NCBI RefSeq assembly: GCF_000006565.2
Contig: NC_031473.1
Location: forward strand, 2,213,441-2,277,440
DNA: 64,000 nt
Direction of reading: 5' to 3'
From: Toxoplasma gondii ME49
Lineage: Eukaryota > Apicomplexa > Conoidasida > Eucoccidiorida > Sarcocystidae
Made by a program: the position numbers and the translations under genes. The notes beneath the pieces are model-generated. The model ran no database searches. It saw nothing but the letters and a program-made list of their open reading frames with translations, and had not been told where the DNA came from. Shown in pieces: positions 38,301 to 48,600 of the stretch; position 1 is the first letter of the stretch; each line of letters opens with the position of its first letter.

Positions 38301-38896
38301 ATTCCGACGTGGAGCCTATTGGTTCGCATCCTAGGTACTATTTGACGCCTCTGTCTCTTCTTTGTCAACTTTTGAATCCTCCACAGCTGCTGTGTTCGCG
38401 TACACTTGATTGCCTCTCGTCCCAGGAATCACACGCAGTCTCCTCCGCACCCCACAGTTTCTCTTTACTCGCTTTGAGATCTCCTCTTCGGTTCTGTCTC
38501 TGGGGTGTCTGCAGAGACAGACGAAGCGGGAGACAAGACGGGGTCGACTCACTCAGTCTGTCCGACTTTTCCTTTCTCGCAAAGTGTGTCTAGGATGTTG
38601 AACACAACCTCAGTCTCGACATCGCTTCTGTCACGCATCGCTTCACCAGGTTGTCCGTCGAGTTTCTCTCTTTTCGCTCTCGACCCTGCGTCTTCAGTTG
38701 CCAAGCCTATCTCTTCCTCAGCTCGCTGCGCCTCACCGACGAGCCCCGTCGGAGACACCGACTGTCTATCCACATCAGGTCCGCAGCTTCCCCCTCCCTT
38801 CTTGACTTGTCTAGCGACTGGCGACTCCATCTCATTCTCCTGTTTCTTACGACTCGGCTTCGCTTCGTTGTCCTCTCTAAGAGACACCCGGCGCAT
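20350..38896 (-). CDS. CCDC146: Gene B: CCDC146/MBO2-family centriolar and axonemal coiled-coil protein, 25 exons
   Basis: Exons in transcript order: 38896-38553, 37598-37400, 36076-35900, 35455-35425, 34767-34703, 34097-33924, 32757-32644, 32446-32319, 31984-31823, 31552-31483, 29746-29711, 29247-29206, 27981-27904, 27682-27515, 26465-26241, 25471-25394, 25137-24935, 24499-24456, 23648-23602, 23425-23263, 22956-22917, 22350-22229, 21923-21787, 21335-21127, 20509-20350. They total 3,216 nt (1,071 residues), and every junction is phase-compatible. Family landmarks in order: an N-terminal '[11 protein letters not shown]' helix; 'TTQDPERL' near 285; 'CNQYIALKQ...[14 protein letters not shown]' near 625-660; '[19 protein letters not shown]' near 755-778; '[18 protein letters not shown]' near 849-866; 'MSELTLYK' near 945; and a C-terminus with 'TTAERRP' and 'APFKP'. 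Human CCDC146 is about 950 residues. The family acts at centrioles and flagellar microtubules, so here the microgamete flagellum or centriole is likely. The start codon and the exon 9 donor are the least certain points. Confidence 0.85.
20998..21054. repeat. 10-bp inverted repeat in the last intron of gene B
   Basis: CTCCCATGAG at 20,998-21,007 is the reverse complement of CTCATGGGAG at 21,045-21,054, with a 37-nt spacer. It sits in the intron 20,510-21,126 close to the donor of exon 24. Confidence 0.75.
22917..22956 (-). other. Gene B 40-nt microexon with the family ELGG-EDPD motif
   Basis: Acceptor TTGTTTTCAG and donor GTAGGC bound 40 nt, phase 1 in and 2 out. It joins a Leu in exon 20 to exon 22, giving [19 protein letters not shown], a hallmark of the family. 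This match makes the exon nearly certain despite its size. Confidence 0.85.
24500..24934 (-). other. GC-AG intron in gene B
   Basis: Exon 17 ends GAC-AG and is followed by GCAAGC; exon 18 begins after CTATATAG. Joining them in phase 2 gives ...[14 protein letters not shown], a conserved core motif of the CCDC146 family. The nearest GT downstream gives the wrong phase for exon 18. The intron therefore appears to use the GC-AG class handled by the major spliceosome. Confidence 0.75.
25200..25265. repeat. TATA-rich microsatellite
   Basis: Short TATATA and CATACATA units in the gene B intron between exons 16 and 17. Confidence 0.85.
26760..26815. repeat. (TA)n microsatellite
   Basis: About 55 bp of near-pure TA in the gene B intron between exons 14 and 15. 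Confidence 0.9.
29206..29247 (-). other. Gene B 42-nt microexon (14 codons)
   Basis: Acceptor GGTTTGCAG and donor GTAAGT bound an exact 14-codon, phase-0 exon encoding a charged helix segment ([14 protein letters not shown]). Skipping it would keep the frame. Confidence 0.65.
29711..29746 (-). other. Gene B 36-nt microexon (12 codons)
   Basis: Acceptor ACTCTTTCAG and donor GTAAAT bound an exact 12-codon, phase-0 exon ([12 protein letters not shown]). Like the 42-nt exon, it could be included or skipped without frameshift. Confidence 0.6.
32929..32979. repeat. Perfect 12-bp inverted repeat with inner stem
   Basis: CCAGGGTGTCTA at 32,929-32,940 pairs exactly with TAGACACCCTGG at 32,968-32,979. 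The 27-nt loop holds a second short inverted pair (TTCGA/TCGAA). It lies in an intron of gene B. A stable hairpin is possible in either strand's RNA. Confidence 0.8.
33590..33672 (-). pseudogene. tRNA-Phe(GAA)-like 5' half, probably a pseudogene
   Basis: On the minus strand, from about 33,665 down, the sequence reads GAGTTAGCTCAATCGG then AGAGC, a good A-box and D-arm. It is followed by an anticodon-loop-like CCGGATTGAAGA, which would carry GAA. The 3' side of the anticodon stem and a T-arm/B-box are not recognisable, so this looks like a truncated tRNA. It lies inside the intron 32,758-33,923 of gene B, in a locally AT-rich stretch. Confidence 0.4.
35425..35455 (-). other. Gene B 31-nt microexon
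   Basis: AG acceptor (CGCGACAG) and GTATGT donor flank 31 nt encoding [10 protein letters not shown] plus one base. Phases 0 in and 1 out match both neighbours. It is the shortest exon in the model. Confidence 0.7.
37244..37350. repeat. 35-36 bp tandem repeat, three copies
   Basis: Units start at 37,244, 37,280 and 37,315 and share the core CTACT-n-(A/G)TC(C/T)A-(C/G/A)-TAC, then (A/G)AG(A/G)A-n-(T/C)CC. A fourth, decayed unit may follow. The array lies in the intron 36,077-37,399 of gene B, about 50 bp from the exon 2 donor. Confidence 0.7.
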
Positions 38897-41293
38897 GCGA
38901 GTCGAACAAGACTGACATCCAGGAAGCAGGACGGAAAACGCGAAACTGACAAGAAGACTGTAGAGAGGACCGGTGCGAAGTCGAGCTGAAAAAAGTAGAG
39001 GACGCGGCAGAGACAAATACGATACGCAGGCCTTTTCTTAGGGAGACACCCATCACGCGCATGAATGACTGCACTGAGGGATCAGGCGCAGAGAAGATAC
39101 AGAGTTACCGGCGCAGAAACGGGAGGAACGAACTGAGGCCGATCGGTCGGAGGAAAGAAGAGTCTCGCGCTTCGTGAGCCCCAGAGCGAAAACTCGAGCT
39201 ACAAATAGACATATAGAGACATATCGGGGAAGAAGAAATAACACAGATCCAAGACGCCAGACCTGCATGACCGCGACGAAAGGAGAGGAATTGAAGGCGG
39301 CGCCGAAGGACACCGACGGAGACAAGAGACAGGGATCCTCAGGGTGCAGACAGAAAGGGCAAGAACGACCCCTGTGAAGGAAGGCACAGACGTTTTTTGC
39401 TGGAAGAAAACTCCGCACAGCTCGTTGCGAGAAGACGAAGAAGAAACGGCTCCATCTCCACACCCTTCCCCGATTTCTGTGGCGTTTCGCGAAGCAGAGA
39501 TCGTGCGAAACGCAGAGTCACCTTCCACCCTCGCGTATCTGGGGAGACCCCCCAACGCGCAGAGTCCGCCCAGAGTCTTTCGTCAAAGAGAGCGGGATTC
39601 GCTGCTCCTTTGTCGAGGAGGAGAAGCGTCGAGAAAGCTAGGTGGAGAACGCCGGAACGAGAAGAAACCGAGGTAGACGAAGCAGAGACGACGCGGAGAT
39701 GAAGCAGAGACGGACGCAATAGAGCAGAAACGATGACAGTTGTAGGCAGACGAAGTTGCCAGACAGGCAACCGGCTGGAACTTTTCTCAGGCCGAACGCT
39801 TCTGTCTGGACGCGGAAACGACGTGGAATACGCCGCGAAAGGAGAGGCTCCGACGGTCGCTGCGGTGTCCATACACCAGAGAAGTTCAGGTTTTCGCTGG
39901 GGTCGCTTGGTGCTTGGCGTAGGGCCTTTCTTCGCCTCCTGAGGCGGAGGCGGCAGACAGGCTATGCAGATTTGTCTCTTTCGTCACTTCTTCAAAACAC
40001 AGAAAAGATGTCTACGCTCTTTCGCGGCCCGCGGCCTGCGAGGAATGCGAACAGATTCCTGACTTCGTGCCTGCGTCCAGGCCTGCTCGAAGCAGCGCCC
40101 CGCGCAGGCGAGAGAGCCGCGGGCGTTCGGAGGCCAGGTTTTCTCGAAGATCACTGGCAAGACGAGGTGGAAGACGACGAAGACGAAAAAGGAGGAGAAA
40201 AGGAAAGAGAACGGAGAAAGGGAAGGAGAAAAGAGGAGAGAGAAGAGAAAAGAAGAGAGAAAAGAAGGGAGACTCGACTAGCAGTCTTCTCTGGGGGGCC
40301 GCGAGCATTGAAAGCTCGCTGCACTCACACCCATATATAGCTCTGCTCGGCAACTGGAGAAAGAGGGCAAGGAGGTCTCAGGGAAGGGACAGTCTCGCGG
40401 CGATGTGTGAAAGGGAAAGTCCTTGCCTGGATCGCTAAATAGATGGCGAAAAGAAGAAAGAAAAAAGAAGAGAGAAAAGATGTTCAACAAACGAATCCCT
40501 CTAGAGGCGTCAGGTTCGCGAAGAAACCGAACTGCAGCGTATATGTGCAACGGAGAAAAAGTCACTCAGACCTGGACGGGGAGCTCGCGCGAAACATGCT
40601 TGCCCGTCCGGATTGCATGCGATTGTGGTGTCTGAACAGACTCGCCTTTATTTTCTCGGTTTCGCCTCTCCACATTTCTGCCATCGGTCGTTTGCGTCTT
40701 CTCTCCGTTTTCCAAGGGAGAGGAGCATCCGTAGCGGACTGCCGAATCTGTTTGTTCCCTCTTCTCTCTCTCCGTCGTGTGACGCTGCCGACGGAACTCG
40801 GTTTTCGCGCCGCGCCGCTGAGACTCGAATTCCTTGGGAGGTTCTCTTCTCTGTTTCCTCTCCACTTTCTCCGGTTGCATGCACTTTACACCTCCGGCCT
40901 GAAACTTCTGTTTCCCTCGGCTGCCTCCGTTTTTCCTTCCTTCCCCGCCGTATGCTGACGTCCTGTCTGTATCCCGTACACACTGGACGCGTTCTCGCTC
41001 CTCGTCTCAGGTTACTGTCTCCTTCGACATTTCGCTACCTTTCTTTTCTCTTCCTGTGTCTCTCTTCGTCGCTACGCTTCTTCTGTCATTCTCTTTTCGT
41101 CGTCCTCGCGCTCGTCGCTCGCCCCCCTCTCTTCGCGCCATCGCCGCTCGTTTCCTCGCTGGACTTTCTCCCGCTTTGGAGGATCTTTCGCGCCTCCTCC
41201 CTCTCTCGCTTTTGGTGTCTTCTTGCCGTTCGCCGGCGTCTCTGCGCTATCCTCGACCACGATGTCTTGCGCAGTGTAGGTACACCCCAGACC
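38897..41293. promoter_or_regulatory. Divergent promoter region of genes B and C
   Basis: Genes B (minus) and C (plus) start head to head 2.4 kb apart. Two TGCATGC copies at 40,614-40,620 and 40,876-40,882 are followed by G and A, fitting the TGCATGCR element known upstream of coccidian genes and AP2-type binding sites. A purine-only tract of about 110 nt lies near 40,160-40,275. Long arginine-rich open frames here look like chance. Transcription starts are not identifiable by eye. Confidence 0.45.
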
Positions 41294-42608
41294 ATGGCTC
41301 CGGCGGGGGCGAGTTCGTCGCCTCCTCCGGGAGGCGGGAGAGAGACGGCGCCTCTCGCGTCTTCGCTCTCTCCGGCTGAGCAGCTGGTTTTCGATGTGAA
41401 AGCAGCAGCTGCGTGGACTCTGCTCCACGAAGAATTCATTTGTCATCTGCGGCGCTTCTCCGACGATCTGCGCGCCCTCCACTCGAAGGGCCTCGCCGTC
41501 GCCTCAGAAGTCTCCTCTGTCTCTGCTGGCTCCACGAAGCCTGAGGGTGTAGGGACTGCTCTGTCGCGTTCGCTGACGTCTTTTCTCTCGCTGTGTTTAG
41601 CCGAGGCGAACCAGGCAGACCGGCTAGCGACGCGACTCAAGGCAGAGGCGACGACGCCTGTGGAGGCGGTGCTGGAAAAGACACAGAGTCCGCAGGCTGA
41701 GCAGGAAAACGAAGACGCAAACACTCCCAGAGCAACTGGGCAGACGCCCACGGGATCAGGTGTACAGACAGCCGGAGTCGCTGGTGAGGTAGCCGCGACT
41801 GCCGAGGTGCAGAAAGCTGCGAAGAAACTTCAACTCGCCCACGAGGAACTGAAGGTGAGGCCGAAGTTTTCATTAAGACGCTTGCGAATCCGTTGAGTAC
41901 GCTGGCGGATTGTCATCTGCGTCTCCTTCCGGGGCGACAGGTACCTGTCCTGGTTCGCGTCTGCATACGCCTGTGTCTAGGTAGAGGTCGACTTGTGTCT
42001 CTCTTTCGAGCCTTCCAGAATTCTCTTTTTTCTGCGTGTGTCGCCTTTTGCACCTGTCTCTCTGGTTCGGTCATGTCTCCATCTGTTTCTCCGTCAAGGT
42101 CGACATACGCCCCATGAGCTCACTGTCTCGATCGGTCTACATGTTTTGTGTGTTGATGTCTTTGTCTCTCTCGAAGTCTGGACGCTCCGACATCTCCCCA
42201 CATGCGTCTGTCAGTCTCCCTCTGTCTGTGTCTCGGTGAACGTCTGTACATCGGTCTGCATCGGTCTCGACGTATTAGTGTCGATCTATATCTTTGTGCT
42301 TGTCTCTGAACTTTTGCCTTTCGCCGCGGCGCCGCGGGAGGTCCTGACGCGTCTGAGGCCTCAGTGTCTCTCTCCGTGTTTCTCCAGAAATCGGAGGATA
42401 GTCTGAAGGAGCTCGTCAGTCTCTTCGGTTCCTCTGTCGCGCCCCGCCTCCTTCAAAAGGCTGAAGAACGCGTGGATCGCGCGAAACGACTGCATGCAAC
42501 AGCCGAGGCGGACTACCGCAGTGTGGTACACGCAAACGCCCGTCCTGAAGTCACCGGACGAGAAGAGACTCCTAAGGCTCGCCTGCTGGCTCCGCAGAAG
42601 CGACAGGA
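41294..42608 (+). other. Gene C F-BAR-like N-terminal domain (exons 1-2)
   Basis: The encoded helices read like F-BAR: a first helix (TLLHEEFICHLRRFSDDL), a middle helix with N-Q-A-D-R-L-A-T-R-L and T-P-V-E-A-V-L, then A-A-K-K-L-Q-L-A-H-E-E-L-K, and a last helix K-A-E-E-R-V-D-R-A-K...A-D-Y-R-S-V-V-H-A-N-A-R. The last matches the 'YR-x-x-V-x-x-A-N-A-R' feature of F-BAR proteins such as the ARHGAP group. F-BAR dimers bind and bend membranes. A plain coiled-coil bundle is the alternative. Confidence 0.5.
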
Positions 42609-45600
42609 GTGAGGCGTTTCGCTCAAAAGAAGAAAACGAAATCGATGCGTTCGTGGAGTACTCGAATCTTTCGCAGAAACGCCGGTGCTCAGGTGCAGGT
42701 TCTTGCCCACAGCGAAGCCGACTCGGCGTCGTGTCTTCCCTGTGCCTTTTTATCAAACGCAGACAGGACTGGACTGTGGGGTGAAGACAGTGGCAGAAAA
42801 AAAAGTAGAGGATCATGCGAAGAAAGCCGATAGAAACGGGAGAACAGGAGATAGAAAGAGAAGGAGAAAGGCGATGCGCACGGCAAGGTCTTCGTTTGCA
42901 GTTGGTACTTTCCTCGTTTTGATAACTTCCACGTTTCACTCGAGAGGTGCATCTCAGTGTTCATCTGTCTGTTTGTCTGGCCCCACACTGCCAACTGCGT
43001 ACCAAGCGGTTCGGGTGTACATACTCCCTGATTACCACCTGCGTTCTCTTGCTTTCAGTCCCTGCTCATGGCTGGTGTCTCTCGTCCACGCTCGTCCCTC
43101 CGACGCGTTGGGAGGTTTCGTCGTCGCGGCAAACGCGGGAGAGAAGCGAGCCATCGTCTTTTCTTCTTCGCTCGGTACTGCCTGTGTTCTCGCTCTTCGC
43201 GCCTCAGCTACGGTGAGAAGAAGTCGGAGAACTTTGTCTTTTTCTATAGTTGTTGGGAAGCGACATTCTTCTACGGCTGTCTCCACCAGATTCTCTCTCC
43301 CGAGATGTTCTCTTGCACGCACGGTCAAAACGTGTAGCGGTGAAGCGCAAAGATCTTTCACCCTTTCCCCCTTTTCCCCCTTCCCCTCTTCTCTTTGAGC
43401 CATTTCACAGGGATGCTTTTCGATGCACGAACGCGCAAGCCGGCATTTACCGTGCATCTTTGAGCATGTATGAAAATCCGCGCGTCTGCCTGCGATGCTA
43501 TTTAGAGACGCCGGTGCCGTATAACAAACGTATCCGAGTCCACTGTCTGCATGCAGTTACATCGCCATCTCAGGGTCGGTCTGTGGGTCCAGAGATCCAT
43601 ACGCGAGGCCATGCCCACTGAATGTGGAAAGGTGAATGCCCGCGCAACACACACGAGGAAATGAGCTGAAGAGGCTGGTTCTGTGAGTGGAGACAGCGAT
43701 AGGTTTCTCTGTCTCGACCTGTCGACAACTGGATGTGTGTGTCTCGTTCTGCGGCTTTCTGCTTCTGAGTCGCGACATCCTTTTCGGCATCTGTCCACCC
43801 TCTCGTTCGCTCGACGGGATGTACGTTCTTCTTTCCAGTGCCTCCTCGACAGCACTCGCGAGAGCATTCTAGGGCGTCTGCCTTTTGTGAAGAAAACCGA
43901 CGAGGCGTCGCGCGAGACGGTCATCGTGGCCAATTTGAAGAACCTCCCTGCAGAAGTTTCGCGGCCTCTGCTCTCCACGGAGGTCGAAAACTGCATGCGG
44001 CGCTGCGTCGACTTGTCTCTCCTTGAAGATGGGAAGCCGAACGGCACTCTTGAGACCACAGATGAGGCAGGTAACAAAGCGAAGACTTTTCTTCCTTGAA
44101 TAGACTCTCGCGGGCAATCACCTGGCGCTTTCAAGGTCGGAATGGTGCCGTCGTGGGGTTCCCTTGTTCTATTTTTCTGTCTTGTTCTCTTTTTCTCTCT
44201 TGTTCTCTTTTTCTCTTTTCTTTTCTCTCGCTCTCTCGTCGCTTGCTTGCTCGCAGATCTCTTCTGGTTGATTTCGCATCCGACCAACGAGCTTGCTGAC
44301 GCTGTCTGCTCGTTTTTCTGCAGGCATTCTGACGCTGAAGAATCTCTTGAAGCAGAGGGAGAAGGAGCTCGAGAGCGAGAAGGAGCAGCGGCGCGCGCTG
44401 CAGCGGGAGCGGGACGCACTCGAGGAGACGGCTCATGCACTCCGCATTCGGGAGGCCTCTCGCGCGAACGAGTCTGAGCATCTGAAGAAGGAGGTGGACC
44501 GCCTTCGCGGCTTGCTGGCCACCAGCTCGCAGCGAGGCCTGGGAGGAAAGACCGTGAGAGAGGAAGGCGCTTTTCTAGAAGACGAAAAGAGAAGAAAGCT
44601 GGAGCTCGAACCCTGTGCGACACGAGACGAAGTGCCGACGCAGGGGGGGGGCAGAGGGGAGCTGTGGAGCACAGTAGATGAGGAGCTCGACAGCGAGTCC
44701 CGAGAGAGGGGAGAGATACTTCCCTTCTCTCGGTCGCAGTCGCGGCATCCACATCTCCCCGAAGACTCGACATTGCCGTGCTTCTCATCGACATCAGGAC
44801 GCGGACGGGGAACCGAGAGCGACGCGACTTCTCCCGTCTTGCCGACTTCCTCTGGCGCGCGTACGAACGCCCGACCCGCCGCCACAGGCGCGAGAAAAGA
44901 GGATGGGCAACTCAGTGGCGAGGCGTCCATGCCTCGTGAGGCTCTGGACGCGCAGTTGGGATGGCTGAGGAACCAACTCATGTACGAGGCCTACCTCGTT
45001 TCTCTGCGGCGCCTTCCCCTGCCGCTGCTGCTCTACCACCTGTCGCCGGTCGGCGCGCGCGCTGCGCGCCGACCGGCGAGTGCTGTCGGAGACACTCGGA
45101 GACTGGCTCCTGCGAACTGTCTCCAGCGTTCGGAGACGCCAGGGTCTCCGCCGCGCCCCAGTGCGGGGTCGACGTCTCCGCCTGCGCTGAATCTCCCTGC
45201 GCGGCGACATCCCGCCTCTGGCGGCTCGAGCGGCCGCGGCGGCTCGGCCGCGTTTTTCTGTCCGGCTGTTGCGCCCACCCAAGGCGACGCAGAAGCGTCT
45301 TTCTCGCTCTCTTGGGAGAGCCGGCGTTTCCCCAACTTCCTCGTGTCTCTTGTGGAGGGCCTCGCAGCCGCTGCGCTCCCGCGTGCTCTCTACGAGTGCT
45401 GCAGGGTGGCAGCTGTCTCCGTTCTGGGAGAAGAGCGTCGGGGCGCGCTGGCGTTCGGAGGACGCGACGGCTTTGCGCGGGAGGTATCACACCGCATGTC
45501 CCTTCTCCAGGTGCAGCGAGACCGAGAAAAGCGCCAGAGACGCGAGAGAGTCGCGAAGGACTCGACCGAGTTCTCGGAGGAAGACCTGCAGATGCTCGCC

Positions 45601-48600
45601 TACGAGCTCCTCCTCCTCTGCGCCCACTTGCACAGTCAGTACGCAGCCTTTGCGGCTCTGGTCGCGGAGGCAGACGCCGAGGGTGTGCGGGAGGGAAGCG
45701 AAGAATCCCCAAACGAGGCGCAGAAGAAGACAGAAACCCAGAGCGCTTCGGCCCGACACTCCGGCGAGGCGATCGCCGAGAAGGCGAGCAGAGAGAGGGA
45801 ATGCGAGGCTGAGGTGGACGCGCTTCTCGACAAGACTGGGGCGGCGGCGCCTTCGAGGCGGCGCCGCACCCTGCTGGCGAGGCGCCTCAGTGCAAAGCGA
45901 CAGGAGAGGCGAGCACCCGAGCGGCCTGAAGAAGAGATGACTGGGAAGGAAGCAGAAGACGCTTCGAAGTCTGAGAAGAGTCGAAGAGGCACAACGCGGA
46001 AGAGCGGCGGCCTTCTCTTCTTCTCACGGGGCGCCTCGGGTCTCCTCACCCGGCCAACTGCGCCGGGGACTGAACGGGAGGCGCAGGCGATGGCTGCTGA
46101 GCGGGTGGGAGGCAATTGCAGCAGAGACGAGGCGACATTTGGCGAGAAGGCAGGAGGCTTCTCTCCTTCTCCGCGTTCTCCCCGCCGCCTAGCGCAGGAG
46201 GACCAGCGGAAGGGAGAGGATCCGGCGAGCGACGGCCTCGCGCCCTTCGGTGTCTCCGTGGAGGCCTGGCTCCGCCGGACCGGAGTGGTGCCTGAAGCCA
46301 GGGACGCAAGCGCGGCGTCTTGGCGAGAGGAAGGCCTCAGTCGCGGGAAGAGAACGGCGACGCTGTCCAGATGGATTGCGCCGGATCCGCCGCTCCTGCA
46401 CGCCAACGTGAAGCTGCTGCGTCAACTGCTGGTGCTCTCCAGAATTGCGTTTCAAATTCCAAGCAGCAGCAGCAACATTCTGCTGCGACTCCTCGTCCCC
46501 GCAGCAGACTGTCTCTGGGCTGCAGGCAGCCGCAACTGTCTCCACCCTTGCGACCTTCGCTTCCGCGTCGCGCGCCTCACCGAGGCCTGGCAGGTGAGTG
46601 CAGGCGAGAGAACAAAGGCGAAGCGAAGAAGAAGGACAGAGAAGACAAGCAGCAACAGACGGCACAGACAGCGGAGAGGACCGGCGAGGAGAGCATGGAA
46701 GGGGAGAAGAAGAACGACGGGAAGGAAAGAAGAGGGAGAACAACGCATGGAGAGAACTTTCCCGTGGGGGAGAAGCTTCTACGAGCTCCTGATGTTGCCC
46801 CATTGGAAATCTGTGGAGTTTTGAGGGGGACTGGAAAGGCGAGCGTTCGCAAGAAAAGTTGGCAGATGAGAAAAGAGAAGGAACAACTTCGTTCCACCTT
46901 TGAGAAATGTCTTGCTTTCCCCAGAGCGTGATTTGCCGCTCTTGACATTTTTCTCCGCCTTTTCTCTTTCTCTCATGACTTCTCTTATCTCCCTGTCTCT
47001 CGACGTCCCCTGCTGAGGCACCCCAGGGAGACCGCTATCTGTGCAACTGCAGTGCTATTCGAGGTCTGTTTTTATGTTCCGTTTGCGCTTTTCTGTCAGA
47101 TGGCGGCAGCGCCCGCGTCGGCGGCCTCGCTGGTCTCTCCCAAGGACATCGCGAGGAGGCCGCTGCGGAAGCCAGAGACATCTGTGACCTTTGTGCATCC
47201 GAAGAAGAGACGAGACCAGCTGCTGCGCTTTGGAGGGAAGAAACTGAAAGAGGAGGAGTCTCAGCCTGTCTCCGACACCCGCCATGTATCGTTCCTGTCT
47301 CCTGGGGCTCGACAGACAAACAGAGACAGCTGCAGCGTGACCTCGCTCTCCTCCGCACGCTCAGGCGAGCAGGTGGGAGCGTGTGAAAGCGAGAAGGAGA
47401 AGACGGACGAGAAGAAGGAGAAAAAGGAGAAGAAGCCGGGGCTGAAGAGCGCGCTGAAGCGCTTTAATGCACAGACGACGAAGAACGCGTTGAGCGTGAT
47501 GGTCGGCCCGCAGGGGCATCTGCTGTGGGGCGCGCAGGAGAAGAAGTTACGCGGAGTCACGGAGACAAATCCGGCGACCCGCGGCCTGTCCTGCCCTCAC
47601 GACTTGCCGCCTGTCCAGGGAGGCTTCACGCTGTGGGGCGACAAAAAAAGCGAAGAGGGTGAGAAGGACGCGCGAAGGCAAAGTGGGGACCATTCGAGTC
47701 TTGGTGGGGTGTGTGAGTCGAAGAAAGGGTCTTGTCGCGACGGAAAACCTACGACCTTTTTGAAGCGTTTTTCGCCATCGTGTCTCGCGTTCGACCCCGT
47801 CTATAAGGCATTCGTCAAGCGACAGCTGCAGCTGCTCCACATGGCGACTCTTTTGCGATTTACGCGGTTCTTCCGCTTCTTCTTTGGAGAGGCTCTCAGC
47901 CGCCGGGTCGCGGACCTCGCCCCCGAGCTTCTGCCCACACACCACAGAGACTCCAAAAGCTCCGAGGTCGCGTTTCCTTCGCTCTCTGCCTCGCCGGCGC
48001 CGGGCGCCAGCTTCGAGGCCGGAGGAGGCCCTCTAGGCTCGGCGCGAAGGGCAACGCCCCTGCACCCGCCAGTCTCTGGGACCTTCTTCTCGTCTCTCGC
48101 CCAGAGTCTTCGGCAACGGACGCGACCGGCGCGCTTCGGACCTCGCGGTCCCGAACCAGGGGAGGAGCTCCATGGGGACAACGAGACGGCATTCTTCAGT
48201 GAGCCATTTTTCTCTTCCTACCGAGCCCCGCCACCCTTCTCTGCGCTGTACACTCGAACAGAAGGCAGCGACGAGAGAGCTGCACTTCTCTACTTCATTC
48301 TGTGTTTGCTGTGTCACGAGGCCGCTCCAGAGGCGCCATTCTGGGCGTACGGTGGAGACGGCGTCGTGAGCGCGGAGACAGAAGGGCCAGCTGCATGTCC
48401 CCGGCCTCCGGCGCGGCTGCTGTTTGCGTTGGAGGACCTCGCCGACGCCACTGCGGCTGCGGCGTCGCTCGACCTTCTCCCTCTCCGGCAACTCGCCGCC
48501 TTCTACCACATTTTCCTTTACCTCTTCGAACTCGATCGTCTCCTCAGCCTCGCAAACGCTGCGGGCGCTTCGCCCTGCGGCTCGTGGGGCGACCCCACAG

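Noticed and set aside
39756..40340. 194-codon plus-strand frame
   Set aside because: Arg/Glu low-complexity from a polypurine tract, with no motif or splice partner.
40613..41293. In-frame upstream extension of gene C
   Set aside because: Open frame without a well-placed ATG; hydrophobic Leu/Phe/Ser composition looks like 5' UTR, and 41,294 has the better start context.
43502..44794. 430-codon open frame on the minus strand
   Set aside because: Antisense to gene C exons 4-5; Arg/Ser/Pro-rich with no motif, while the sense strand shows phase-consistent splicing.
45636..46406. 256-codon minus-strand frame
   Set aside because: Antisense of gene C exon 5 with no independent support.
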